Assembly: GCF_937468385.1 (NCBI RefSeq)
Contig: NZ_CALBWS010000029.1
Span: 1 to 64,000, forward strand
Direction: 5' to 3'
Origin: Neobacillus rhizosphaerae
GTDB taxonomy: Bacteria > Bacillota > Bacilli > Bacillales > Cytobacillaceae
Length of the DNA: 64,000 bases
A program made the position numbers and the translations under genes. Positions 34,428 to 43,590 of the stretch are shown in pieces. Under the pieces are notes generated by a model that was not told where the DNA came from, did not search any database, and saw nothing but the letters and a program-made list of their open reading frames with translations. Numbering within the stretch: the first letter of the stretch is position 1; every line of letters begins with the position of its first letter.

Positions 34428-34533
34428 TTTTATTAAAGGTCGCAAAAAGTAAGTTTTACCTGATTATCATTATAATGAAATGATTAAGGGATAGATAAGA
34501 CAGAATAATTTCTGCTTAATCTATCCCTTTTTG
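34428..34533 (-). repeat. Dispersed hairpin repeat, copy B
   Basis: Reverse complement of 23490-23619 apart from an indel. Includes the AAGGGATAGAT/ATCTATCCCTT hairpin (about 34482-34530). It lies between the XRE gene and the convergent membrane protein gene, so it may act as a bidirectional terminator. Confidence 0.8.
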
Positions 34534-34674
34534 TATTTAACTAATTAGACTTCAAAATCTTTTCTCTTTTAAAAATGAAAGCCTAATATTTTTTGCTTTC
34601 TGAAAACATTTCTTTACAAACTTCGAATATTATTCAACTTTATTTTTATGACCACGTTTTGTCGGTAGTTCGTT

Positions 34675-35055
34675 TTAATAAGAACCTGATTGATTCATAG
34701 CTACATGTTGAATGAGTATGACACAAGCGATGATAAACATAATTGTATTAACAGATAGAGCTAAGAGATTAGCAAAATCTGTGACATGCACCAAAACAAT
34801 GATAAGAGAAGTTATGGCTCCAATAAGTGGTATAAATTTATTTAAGTTAGTCACTTTATCATTTTTTTGAAGACGGTGAAAAAAGAAGTATATAACTAAC
34901 AATATTGGAGTCGTAACAAATACACCAAAATACCCATAAGCATCTTCAATAAACCATGGGAAATAGCTCATTCGTGACGTAAAAATAAGCAAATTTAGCA
35001 ACAATGTTCCGATTAATAATACATTTAGTATGGTGTACTTCGTTTTTTTCTTCAA
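34675..35055 (-). CDS. Four-helix membrane protein, unknown
   Basis: 126 residues with four hydrophobic segments (about 8-27, 41-60, 74-95, 98-117). The FPWFIEDAYGYFGVFVTTPI loop is exposed. TTG 35055 has GGAGG 7 bases upstream. I do not recognise the family. A perfect 22-bp palindrome at 35117-35138 lies in its promoter region. Confidence 0.6.
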   Translation of the reverse strand: MKKKTKYTILNVLLIGTLLLNLLIFTSRMSYFPWFIEDAYGYFGVFVTTPILLVIYFFFHRLQKNDKVTNLNKFIPLIGAITSLIIVLVHVTDFANLLALSVNTIMFIIACVILIQHVAMNQSGSY

Positions 35056-35116
35056 TTGAATTCCTCCTAGTAATGTACCTTTTAGTAAAATAACTATAAT
35101 GTTTCACTTTAGATCA

Positions 35117-35138
35117 TTTAGTGTAATATTACACTAAA
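35117..35138 (-). promoter_or_regulatory. 22-bp perfect palindrome, candidate operator
   Basis: TTTAGTGTAAT and its mirror ATTACACTAAA abut without a spacer. The AGTGTA...TACACT form resembles GntR/YtrA-type operators. It sits 62 bases upstream of the membrane protein gene at 34675-35055; no matching regulator gene is adjacent. Confidence 0.55.
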
Positions 35139-35342
35139 AATAACATTTTTATCGAGGCTTGGCAATACATTTCTCATTTTATTCATAAACTAACCTGCAA
35201 CCGTTATTTGGAGAGGGATTAGATGTTCGTTTTATTATAAAACTTATTTGAGCATCTCAAAATGATTAGCGACCCATTTATTATTGTTACTACAATGTAA
35301 TCCTCTGCTTGAATGAACAGGGTTTATAAGAGGTCATAAAAA

Positions 35343-35376
35343 TAAAAAAGTACACCACTATATCTTAGTGACGTAC
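35343..35376 (-). terminator. Intrinsic terminator
   Basis: GTAC..CACTA/TAGTG..GTAC hairpin (35350-35376); on the minus strand followed by TTTTTTATTTTT. It could end transcripts from the XRE-membrane protein pair upstream. The remainder of 35139-35641 shows no gene, only a small GCTCTGCTAATTTAGAGC hairpin near 35488. Confidence 0.55.
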
Positions 35377-35641
35377 CAATAATCATTTATTGTCTGACAA
35401 TCTATTTTCTTACTTGTCGTATATAGGGGTACTGCAATTTAGTCTTAATTAATTTTAAAGCATGAAACCTGGTTTGTGGCAGCACGCTCTGCTAATTTAG
35501 AGCATAGCATCCACTCTGCGACAAATTTCGTGACATAATGGAAAAATTTAAAATGTAAGCCGTGTTTAATGTAAAATCGCTATGCAAAAAGGACTCGATT
35601 AGACACAGTCAAGCATGCAGCTTGTTTCACTACTACGTGTT

Positions 35642-36040
35642 TTATTGTCTTTTAACAACTAAAGTTCCAATCACTAATAACATAAATAACGCTAATAAAT
35701 AGATACTCAATGCGCCTATCTCAATGGTTTCTACACCTAAAGAAAAAAGCACGATTACAAGTAACATACTTCCAAATAACGATATATATAAGGAAAATGC
35801 ATAGAAGTTTTTTATATTGATCCAGGTTCTTTCATCTACATCAGGTACATTATGGCTTTTTCGACTTTCACGAAATTTTGCGGTTCCAATAACAATTCCT
35901 ACACCTAAAACAGAACCAGTGATACCTGCTGTAACTGTTCCAACAGGTAAATCAGGAACCAATAATTTACCTAGATACCAACCAATACTCATTGAACAAA
36001 CAACCGTAATAGCCACAATAAGGGGCCACTTCTTTTTCAT
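35642..36040 (-). CDS. DUF2178-like membrane protein
   Basis: 132 residues from ATG 36040 (GGAGGAGG 6 bases upstream). Four hydrophobic segments (about 5-25, 33-53, 78-98, 104-124) and the IGWYLGKLLVPDLPVGTVTAGITG and DERTWINIKNFYAFS stretches are like the DUF2178 family of small membrane proteins that accompany XRE regulators in Firmicutes. The start overlaps the stop of the upstream XRE gene (TAGAATG), so both are in one operon. Function unknown. Confidence 0.75.
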   Translation of the reverse strand: MKKKWPLIVAITVVCSMSIGWYLGKLLVPDLPVGTVTAGITGSVLGVGIVIGTAKFRESRKSHNVPDVDERTWINIKNFYAFSLYISLFGSMLLVIVLFSLGVETIEIGALSIYLLALFMLLVIGTLVVKRQ

Positions 36041-36041
36041 T

Positions 36042-36245
36042 CTAATCCTCCTCCAACGTAAATATTTCATCAATTGTTACATTAAAATACTTCATCAGTT
36101 TTAGTGCCAGTTCTAAGCTAGGATTATATTTGTGATTCTCTACCGCGTTAATCGTTTGTCTCGTAATCTGAAGATCTTCTGCCATTTGAATTTGACTAAT
36201 TCCTTTTGCCAAACGGATCTCTTTAATTCTATTTCTTACTTTCAA
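36042..36245 (-). CDS. XRE-family regulator (YozG-like)
   Basis: 67 residues, all helix-turn-helix: IKEIRLAKGISQIQMAEDLQ, ITRQTINAVENHKYNPSLEL and the FNVTIDEIF end. Such short regulators pair with DUF2178-type membrane proteins. TTG 36245 has AAAGGAAG 5 bases upstream; GTG 36251 overlaps it. Two identical 16-bp palindromes flank and overlap its promoter, so it probably represses its own operon. Confidence 0.85.
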   Translation of the reverse strand: MKVRNRIKEIRLAKGISQIQMAEDLQITRQTINAVENHKYNPSLELALKLMKYFNVTIDEIFTLEED

Positions 36246-36275
36246 AAGCACTTCACTTCCTTTATTGATAACGAT

Positions 36276-36351
36276 GTAAAGATATCTTTACGTTAAGTAT
36301 AAAATAAATACATGGCGATGTAAAGATATCTTTACATCGCCATGTATTTAT
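36276..36351 (-). promoter_or_regulatory. XRE promoter with two palindromic operators
   Basis: Minus strand: -35 TTTACA (36324-36319), 17-bp spacer, -10 TATACT (36301-36296). GTAAAGATATCTTTAC occurs at 36320-36335 (overlapping -35) and 36276-36291 (just after the start point), centres exactly 44 bp apart. The upstream copy is the core of a perfect 48-bp palindrome spanning 36304-36351. Confidence 0.82.
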
Positions 36352-36477
36352 ATTTGGTTCTAAAAAACAGCAAAAGGTTGAAATAACCTAAATTCTGTAT
36401 CACGGCCCGAGTTATTTTTTTCGAAGCATTGTTCCACGATAATATGAAAAGGTAACTTAATAGAATTTATCAAACTT

Positions 36478-36505
36478 AACCTTGGGGTATTCCCTTGGTT
36501 TTTTT
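36478..36505 (+). terminator. Intrinsic terminator-like hairpin
   Basis: AACCTTGGG/TCCCTTGGTT with a short loop, followed by seven T. Not behind a plus-strand gene, so it may be the end of an unannotated transcript or a remnant. Confidence 0.5.
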
Positions 36506-36547
36506 GCTTTTTGTGAGTAACATTACTGGCCGTTAGTGAGACTATTC

Positions 36548-36840
36548 AGGGAATCTCGGATTAGTATCAGCACGTTAAGAAAAGTATTGCTATCTTACAA
36601 AGGGAAAGTGACCCGATCCGGACATGATGCCTAGCTTTTCTACCTTTTGGAAGAGGGGGACGGGTAAAATGGGAAAAATGACGGGTAAATCGGCAAAACG
36701 GACGGGTAAAATAGAAAAATTAACGGGTAAATATCCACTTTAGACGGGTAAATCGTTCAAAGTGACGGATAAGAGAGGATTCCCCTAAAAAGGTAACTTA
36801 ATAAGGCTGCTAAAAAGTAAATCTGAATGAAAAATAAGCA
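36548..36840 (+). repeat. Dispersed element with a 21-bp periodic GACGGGTAAA array (copy 1)
   Basis: Starts with TATCAGCACGTTAAGAAAAG, has a degenerate hairpin region, then six copies of ACGGG/ACGGA-TAA with their CGG at 36661, 36682, 36703, 36724, 36745 and 36766, i.e. every 21 bp without exception. Spacers are A/T-rich and not conserved. The tail (GATTCCCCTAAAAAGGTAAC, then AAATAAGCAAC) also occurs after the arrays near 56590. Located in the divergent region between the XRE operon and the phosphoesterase gene. Confidence 0.9.
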
Positions 36841-37146
36841 ACTTTCTTACATAAAATAAGAACTCCGTTAGTGAGAATAGTGTTTGTTTTGTCTTTTATT
36901 CCAAAATCTCTAACGTTTGATGATTTCGCAGCCAATTTTTTTCATTTTCCCCCATTTTGATTTGCAAGACGATAACACAATATTGATTTTGTTTTTGCCT
37001 CAATTACGATCCTCACTTAATGGAAAAATTCCATTTCTACAACCTATGAATCTTAAATAATACTAAAATTGTCGGAGTTATATTCTCTGGATAATGGGAA
37101 ATTCCTCCTAAAGAAAAATATCAATCGATAAATTATCCTAATTTTC

Positions 37147-37184
37147 TTTATATTTCTTTAATTTTCCTTAACTTCCAATTTACA
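37147..37184 (+). promoter_or_regulatory. Pho box (PhoP binding repeats)
   Basis: TTTATA (37147), TTTAAT (37157), TTAACT (37168) and TTTACA (37179) follow one another at 10-11 bp, the TT(A/C/T)ACA-like tandem array bound by PhoP in Bacillus. It lies 56 bases before the start of a secreted phosphoesterase, so induction at low phosphate is likely. Confidence 0.65.
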
Positions 37185-37239
37185 AAAGCGGAGTAAGATT
37201 GGTTTTGTAAACAAACCCAATCAAAAAGGAGATGTTAAA

Positions 37240-39597
37240 ATGAAACACAAAAAGTTACTGGTAACATCGCTCGTTGCCTTGCTCCTTGGTTCCACGTCAA
37301 CCTATGCGGCCTACACGAAATTGGTCGGTCCTAAAGAAGATGGAACAGCTGTTACCCCTCACGGGTGGACGGTTACTCCTCCGGGTTCACAAGTGACCCT
37401 TGGTGATTTTCCAATGGGTGGTGCATTAAGTCCTGATCATCGCTATCTCATCGTTTCCAATGATGGTCAAGGTGAGCAATCCCTTCAAGTGGTGGATGTG
37501 AACACCCAGCAAGTCGTTCAGACCATTCCTTACAAATCTCCTGAAGCCCTTTATTTAGGGGTCGCCTTTAGTCCGGACGGAAAAACCGTCTATGCATCCG
37601 CAGGCGGTAATAATAAAATCCGCGTCTATGGATTTGAAAACGGAACATTAACGGAACGTTCTCCGATTATGCTTACAGATAAAAACAAAACAAACTTCTA
37701 TCCGGCAGGATTATCTGTTTCAAAGGATGGGAAGTTTCTATTAGTTGCTAATAATTTACATCATTCGGTTTCAAAAGTGGATCTTACGACCAATCAAATT
37801 GTAAAAACCACTTCTGTTGGCAAAAATCCTTACACAGCCGAATTAAGCCATGATGGGAAATCCCTTTATGTCAGCAACTGGGGTGAAAGCAGCATCAGTG
37901 TCGTGGATCCAGAAACGTTAACCATTAAAAGCACCATTCCCGTCGGACTGCATCCGAATGCGATTATTGAAAACACGGCGGACGGCAAACTCTATGTAGC
38001 GAATTCCGACAGCGATTCCATTTCCGTTATTGACCCTAACCAACAAAGAGAAATCAAAACGATTTCACTAAGCCCGTATAAAAATGCTCCCGCAGGAAGC
38101 CAGCCAAATGCGCTTGCCTTAAGTAAGGATGGAAAAACTCTTTACGTTTCGAACGGAGGAAATAACGATATAGCCGTTGTTGACCTAAAAGCAGGAGAAG
38201 TGACAGGGCTTATTCCTACTGGTTGGTATCCGAGCGGTATTTACTTAAATGATGATAAACTCATGGTACTGAATGCGAAGGGCCTTGGAGCCGGGTCGAA
38301 CCGAGAAGGACAGTATATCGGGAGCATGATCCAAGGGACGATGTCGTTTATCGATACTCCGAATGAAAAGCAGTTAAAAAAATATACGAAGCAAGTAGAA
38401 AAGAATAATGAGATTTATAAGCTAACTGGATTCAGTGCCAGTGGAAAATTCCCAATCCCGCGCTTCGAAGGTCAAGAATCACCGATTAAACATGTTATTT
38501 ATGTGATTAAGGAAAACCGTACGTATGACCAAGTATTTGGCGATATGGAAAAAGGAAATGGCGATCCTAGCTTAACCATCTTTGGCAAAGAGATTACACC
38601 AAATATCCATCAGCTTGCTGATCAATTCGCGTTATTGGACAACTTTTATGCGAATGCTGAAATCAGCGCCCAAGGCCATAACTGGTCTACTGCTGCCCAG
38701 TCCAATGATTATGTTGAGAAAAACTGGCTGGCCAACTATTCTGGTCGTAACCGCGGTTATGACTTTGAAGGGGATAACGATGCGGCCTATCCAAAAGCAG
38801 GATTCCTCTGGACAAATGCAGCTCGCTCAGGTGTATCATTCAGAAACTATGGAGAATTCGTCAATTATGACAAAAAAACAGGAAAATATGTTGCGAATGA
38901 ACCTAGCATCGGCAATAATTTTGACCCGGATTTTCCTTCCTATAATCTTAAAATTTCCGATCTTACCCGATATGAGGCGTGGGCAGAAGAATTTCAGCAA
39001 TATGTGAAAAACGGGAATCTGCCTCAGCTACAAATTGTTCGTCTGCCTAACGATCATACACTTGGAACGAAGGTGGGAGAACTAACGCCGCAAGCTATGG
39101 TAGCACAAAACGATTATGCACTTGGAAAGCTTGTCGATATGGTCAGCCATTCCCCTTATTGGAAAGAAACAGCTATTTTTGTTACAGAGGATGATGCTCA
39201 GAATGGGTGGGATTCGGTGGATGCACACCGCACAACGTCACTTGTTATCAGCCCTTACACGCAAATAGGGAAAGTGGACAGTACCCTTTATGACACAACT
39301 TCCATGCTGCGGACGATGGAAATGATCTTGGGTATGAAACCGATGACTCAATTCGATGCCTCGGCTGTTCCAATGGTCAATTCGTTCACACATAAACCAG
39401 ACTTTACGTCCTTTAATGTGATCGAACCAACCTATCCGCTTGATCAGAAAAATGGAGTTAACGCACCGATGGCTAAAGAATCTGCAGAACTAGACTTTAC
39501 AGGAGTTGATCATGCTAACCCTGAAAAGTTAAACAAGATTCTTTGGAAAGCTACAAAAGGGGATAAACCATATCCTGGAGAGAAAAAGTCTAAGTAA
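37240..39597 (+). CDS. Secreted YVTN beta-propeller / phosphoesterase fusion
   Basis: 785 residues. Signal peptide of about 23 residues (cleavage near TYAAY). A YVTN-type beta-propeller covers about 50-370 (GVAFSPDGKTVYASAGGNN, AELSHDGKSLYVSNWGESS, ALSKDGKTLYVSNGGNN). A phosphoesterase-superfamily domain (PlcC/acid phosphatase type) covers about 405-740, with metal-site motifs KENRTYDQVFG, NFYANAEISAQGHN, RLPNDHT and FVTEDDAQNGWDSVDAHR. It should hydrolyse phosphate esters outside the cell. AAAGGAG lies 8 bases before ATG 37240. Followed by a large terminator. The Pho box supports a phosphate-starvation role. Confidence 0.9.
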   Translation: MKHKKLLVTSLVALLLGSTSTYAAYTKLVGPKEDGTAVTPHGWTVTPPGSQVTLGDFPMGGALSPDHRYLIVSNDGQGEQSLQVVDVNTQQVVQTIPYKSPEALYLGVAFSPDGKTVYASAGGNNKIRVYGFENGTLTERSPIMLTDKNKTNFYPAGLSVSKDGKFLLVANNLHHSVSKVDLTTNQIVKTTSVGKNPYTAELSHDGKSLYVSNWGESSISVVDPETLTIKSTIPVGLHPNAIIENTADGKLYVANSDSDSISVIDPNQQREIKTISLSPYKNAPAGSQPNALALSKDGKTLYVSNGGNNDIAVVDLKAGEVTGLIPTGWYPSGIYLNDDKLMVLNAKGLGAGSNREGQYIGSMIQGTMSFIDTPNEKQLKKYTKQVEKNNEIYKLTGFSASGKFPIPRFEGQESPIKHVIYVIKENRTYDQVFGDMEKGNGDPSLTIFGKEITPNIHQLADQFALLDNFYANAEISAQGHNWSTAAQSNDYVEKNWLANYSGRNRGYDFEGDNDAAYPKAGFLWTNAARSGVSFRNYGEFVNYDKKTGKYVANEPSIGNNFDPDFPSYNLKISDLTRYEAWAEEFQQYVKNGNLPQLQIVRLPNDHTLGTKVGELTPQAMVAQNDYALGKLVDMVSHSPYWKETAIFVTEDDAQNGWDSVDAHRTTSLVISPYTQIGKVDSTLYDTTSMLRTMEMILGMKPMTQFDASAVPMVNSFTHKPDFTSFNVIEPTYPLDQKNGVNAPMAKESAELDFTGVDHANPEKLNKILWKATKGDKPYPGEKKSK

Positions 39598-39610
39598 ATC
39601 ATGATGAATA

Positions 39611-39709
39611 GGGTGGCGCAAAGGGAAAATAGTGGCCCCACAAACATCTATCCTTGTAAATACATGATGATGCGAGTGTGGACTCAATCCTTTGGGTCAC
39701 CCTTTTTTT
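39611..39709 (+). terminator. Large terminator hairpin
   Basis: GGGTG/CACCC (39611-39615, 39698-39702) and CAAAGG/CCTTTG (39619-39624, 39689-39694) form a long base, followed by seven T. Confidence 0.65.
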
Positions 39710-39805
39710 AAAAAGATACCTGTAAAAATTTTTATCTTTGAGAATTGTCCAGCCCCAAGGAATTCTCTATGCATTTACTACTTGTAGAAGGTGGTTTATT
39801 TTGCC

Positions 39806-42800
39806 ATGATTCGATTTATTGAAGCAACAATGAAACGATCGGTTCTAATCTTAACATGCGTCGCCTTAATCATAACATGGGGGGCCATGTCTGCTTTTCA
39901 GATGCAGCGGGACTATCTGCCGCCTATTAACAACACGGCTCTTATGATCACAATTCAGGCCGACCAGTATCAAGCAGATCAAGTCAAACAAACGATTGCA
40001 ACAAAAGTCGAGGAAGCTGTCCACTCTGTTGATAAACTTAGCTACATAGAAACCAACTCGTTTGATGGGGGTTTCATGGCAAGTCTCTATTTCCCTGCTC
40101 ATACGAATATGGAAAAGGCGGAAAAGGAAGTTCAGGCGGCCGTTGAAAAAATCAAATTGCCTGACCTTGTGAACACACCTTTGATTTCTCGGGTCAGCAC
40201 GAATTCGTTTCCCGTCCTGCGATTAAGTTTAACAAGCGAAAAAATGGATGAAAATCAGTTGCGTACAACGATTCAAGAAAAAGTGGCAAGTGAAATCAAA
40301 CAGGTTCCTGGAGTCATGGATGTACGTGTAACAGGTGCAGGAAAAGCCGGGTACTTGGTGACACTGAAAGCCGATGCCGTCAAAAAATATCGTTTAACAG
40401 TAGAAGATATCCAAAATGCACTTTCGTCGATTCATCCGATATGGCCGCAAGGGACGATTAAAGAAAAAGGTGGACCTGAAGGACAAATATCGATGCCGAT
40501 CCGCGTTACAGGCTGGGATATTAATAGCACTGACCTAAAAAACATAAAAATTCCTACTCCAGACGGTAAAACAGTCGTTTTACAAGACATTGCCACTATA
40601 AACAGCAGCGTAGTTGACTTACATACTATTTCAAGAACATCAGGAAAACCAAGTGTTCTTCTTGATGTATTAAAAACACCTTCAGCAAACATAACGGATG
40701 TTACAGAACGCATCAACGAACGAATCCAAGCCATACCTGAAATCAAGTCGGAAGCCGTTCATCTCTCCATCTTATTGGACAAAGGAAAAGAAATAAACGC
40801 TGCTTTAAAAGGGTTAATAAAAGAAGGGTTATTGGGAATTGTGTTCTCTGTCATCTGTGTATTTGTATTTTTTAGGAATATCCGTTCAACCTTGATCATT
40901 GCCTTGACATTGCCGATCTGCCTCCTTGCCGCAACAGCAATACTGAAAGCGATGGATGTCAGTTTGAATATCTTAACCATTTCCGGATTAATCGTTGCGA
41001 TGGGGAGAGTGGTCGATGATTCTATTGTTGTAATCGATAATATGTACAGAAGACAAATGGAAAAATCGAACGATCATGTAACAGCGCAGCAATTGGCAAA
41101 CGGCGTCATGGAAATGATTCCCGCAATTGTTTCCTCCACTGCGACTACGGTCGCCGTATTCCTGCCTATTTCGATCATTGGCGGGATGATTAGTTCTGCT
41201 TTCTCCGGATTTGCCTGGTCCGTTGTCATTGCCCTAGTAACCTCATTGGCAGTTTCGATTATTGTCGTACCTGTGTTAGCGTATTTATGTTGGAAAAAGC
41301 AGCCGATTACGAAGTCCGTTGACATTGAGAAAAAAGCACAAAACATACTTCAGCGGGTATTTTTAAAGAAAAAAGTGATTGTGGTCATTACTTTAGCTGT
41401 ATTTATTATCACAGTTGCGTTAGCTGCTATTTTACCAGTAAACTTTTTTCCAAGAGAAAATGCCAATGGTGTTACTATACAGGTGGAGCTTCCTGAGGAA
41501 GCCCTGCTTGCTGATATTGATGCTGAGGTAAAAAATATTGAAACCATCTTAAAAAACAGACCTGAGGTTGAAATCTTCACTTCTACGCTTGGTTCCAGCT
41601 TTACGCCGATGTTTGACGATGTTTTTGATGAAGGCGGCGGCTGGATTCAAAAGCAAAATATTGCTACTATTTCAGTTGGCATCAAGAAACAAACAGACAC
41701 TGACTTATTCGTGAAAAAATTGCAGAGCCATCTTGGAGCTTTATCAACCTCAGCAGTCTTTACCGTTGCGAATCAAAATATTGCTGGTGATGATTCGCGG
41801 TTAAAGGTTATTTTAACGGGGGAAGACCAACGTGAACTTGATTCAGCAGCGATCCTAGTAAGAAGTAAACTGCAGATGGTGCCTGGCTTAAGTGTAGAAG
41901 GAACGGCAAATGATGCCGATGGGTCGATGAAACATTTTCTTGTACTTAATCAGCAAAAAATTCAGCGTTTAGGTCTTCAGGTTGATGAGGTTTTCGAGCG
42001 AATTCATGGTTATTTGCCTCAAGACATAAGAATGGAGGTTGCCAATGGAGATGTAACTATTCCCATTGAGCTGCAAATGGACACTACTCAAGGTCACCTT
42101 GTACCGGCTGGTGACCCTAATCCCGAAAAAACTATTCTCTCAAAAATTGGACACGAAATGTTTACCGCCAGGGATGGCTCACAGGTGTCGTTGGCGGAAA
42201 TTACCACACTGGAAACGAGCAGCCAAACTGTTATCAGTGAACGTGATGGCCGTCCATTTGCTGCCGTGACCGGTAATATTGTCACAAGGGACATTGGCAA
42301 GGTAACGAGACAAGTAAACGAAACTATGAAAGGGTTGAACCTCCCTTCAGGAGTAGACTATTCGCTAGGAGGGATCTCTCAGCAAGTAAAGCAAATGGTG
42401 TTGGAGATGAGCCTCGCGCTCATTCTGTCACTTGCACTCGTTCTTATGATTGTAAGTGCGGTATTTCGCGGCTGGCATGCACCGGCTGCAGTATTAATCT
42501 GTATTCCGATGGCATTGATTGGTTCTGTTTGGAGCATGACGATTTTCGGAATGGAATGGAATCTTGCTGCCTTGATCGGAATGTTGATGCTTGCTGGCAT
42601 TGCGGTAACCAACGGAATTGTCCTTGTCGATAAAATTGAACGGAATCTTGCTACAGGGATGGAAGTGAGACAGGCTATCCTTTTGGGAACTGCTACAAGG
42701 GCGAGGCCGGTGTTCATGACAGCGGGGACGACGATCCTGACCTTGCTTCCTTTAGCTGCCTCAAGTAACGGAAACACACTTGTATCGCAAACCCTCGGGG

Positions 42801-42928
42801 TTGTCGTTGTAGGCGGCATGATCAGTTCTACCCTTATCTGCCTCTTAATCATACCAATTATGTATGAATGGTTGAGTGTAAAGAGGAGTAAAACAAAAAA
42901 GCTTCAGCAGCACCAGGTATCAGTGTAA
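39806..42928 (+). CDS. RND-type efflux pump, AcrB/HAE1 family
   Basis: 1041 residues with the twelve-helix RND layout: helix 1, a large extracellular domain (about 40-330), helices 2-6 containing MGRVVDDSIVVIDN (proton-relay aspartates), a second extracellular domain (about 555-855) and helices 8-12 with GMLMLAGIAVTNGIVLVD. It exports drugs, lipids or surfactants using the proton gradient. No membrane-fusion protein is adjacent. ATG 39806 follows GAAGGTGG by 11 bases. A terminator separates it from the phosphoesterase gene, so it is a separate unit. Confidence 0.9.
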   Translation: MIRFIEATMKRSVLILTCVALIITWGAMSAFQMQRDYLPPINNTALMITIQADQYQADQVKQTIATKVEEAVHSVDKLSYIETNSFDGGFMASLYFPAHTNMEKAEKEVQAAVEKIKLPDLVNTPLISRVSTNSFPVLRLSLTSEKMDENQLRTTIQEKVASEIKQVPGVMDVRVTGAGKAGYLVTLKADAVKKYRLTVEDIQNALSSIHPIWPQGTIKEKGGPEGQISMPIRVTGWDINSTDLKNIKIPTPDGKTVVLQDIATINSSVVDLHTISRTSGKPSVLLDVLKTPSANITDVTERINERIQAIPEIKSEAVHLSILLDKGKEINAALKGLIKEGLLGIVFSVICVFVFFRNIRSTLIIALTLPICLLAATAILKAMDVSLNILTISGLIVAMGRVVDDSIVVIDNMYRRQMEKSNDHVTAQQLANGVMEMIPAIVSSTATTVAVFLPISIIGGMISSAFSGFAWSVVIALVTSLAVSIIVVPVLAYLCWKKQPITKSVDIEKKAQNILQRVFLKKKVIVVITLAVFIITVALAAILPVNFFPRENANGVTIQVELPEEALLADIDAEVKNIETILKNRPEVEIFTSTLGSSFTPMFDDVFDEGGGWIQKQNIATISVGIKKQTDTDLFVKKLQSHLGALSTSAVFTVANQNIAGDDSRLKVILTGEDQRELDSAAILVRSKLQMVPGLSVEGTANDADGSMKHFLVLNQQKIQRLGLQVDEVFERIHGYLPQDIRMEVANGDVTIPIELQMDTTQGHLVPAGDPNPEKTILSKIGHEMFTARDGSQVSLAEITTLETSSQTVISERDGRPFAAVTGNIVTRDIGKVTRQVNETMKGLNLPSGVDYSLGGISQQVKQMVLEMSLALILSLALVLMIVSAVFRGWHAPAAVLICIPMALIGSVWSMTIFGMEWNLAALIGMLMLAGIAVTNGIVLVDKIERNLATGMEVRQAILLGTATRARPVFMTAGTTILTLLPLAASSNGNTLVSQTLGVVVVGGMISSTLICLLIIPIMYEWLSVKRSKTKKLQQHQVSV

Positions 42929-43152
42929 TCGTTGATATCACTGCTAGTCACGCCCTGGATTTGTCAGAAAATTGTAAGGCTTATAGATTTTAAGTACGAT
43001 CCATTAACTAAAAAATGAATAAGAGCGCTCTTACTGTCCAAAGGACGCTAGAATCCTGCGACTTTAGTCGTGAGAAGTTCAATTATATGGGATCGGAACC
43101 ATGAAAATGGTAAAATAATAAAAAACTAGAGAAAAAGGTGGGCCGCGAGGAT

Positions 43153-43452
43153 ATGAACAAAATAGAAATAATAGCACGTCGAATACTAGGTTGGAAATTA
43201 AATACATGGGATAAATGGTATGATTACGAAAATGGTATTTTCATTCAAGGGTTTCAACCCGAGCAAAGCCTTGATCATGCGATGCTAATCGTTAAAAGGC
43301 TAGAAGAGTTAGGATTTACTTATACAACAAAAGGGGTTTCCGAGGTCTGCTTTAATGAGGTATGCGCAACTGGTGATACGTTAGCACAAGCAATCACGAA
43401 TGCTGCCTACTCACTCGCTGATAATAGCACAATTGCTGATGAATGGCTGTAG
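43153..43452 (+). CDS. BC1872-like (phage ABA-sandwich) protein
   Basis: 99 residues from ATG 43153. IARRILGWKLNTWDKWYDYE, then FQPEQSLDHAMLIVKRLEEL and the ADNSTIADEWL end resemble the BC1872/phage ABA-sandwich family of small proteins found in phages and Bacillus genomes. No phage genes surround it, so it is an isolated copy. GTG 43138 is an alternative start but overlaps the AAAGGTGG site. Confidence 0.65.
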   Translation: MNKIEIIARRILGWKLNTWDKWYDYENGIFIQGFQPEQSLDHAMLIVKRLEELGFTYTTKGVSEVCFNEVCATGDTLAQAITNAAYSLADNSTIADEWL

Positions 43453-43497
43453 AATTTTCGTACCTGTCACGCCCCTAGTGACAAGTAATGGAATGAC

Positions 43498-43543
43498 ACC
43501 GTTCTGCAACTAAAGAACATGTTTAGTTGCAGAGCGGTTTTTA
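43498..43543 (+). terminator. Strong intrinsic terminator
   Basis: A 17-bp stem (ACCGTTCTGCAACTAAA, 43498-43514, with its complement at 43522-43538, one wobble) followed by TTTTTATC. Ends the BC1872-like gene. Confidence 0.85.
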
Positions 43544-43590
43544 TCTCATGTTTATTCAATGTGCTTGAAGTTTTTATCATTCTTACTCCC

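Noticed and set aside
36655..36775. CRISPR or coding origin of the 21-bp arrays
   Set aside because: Motifs of about 10 bp with 11-bp spacers are far too short for CRISPR. The frame with period LPV contains stops in every copy.
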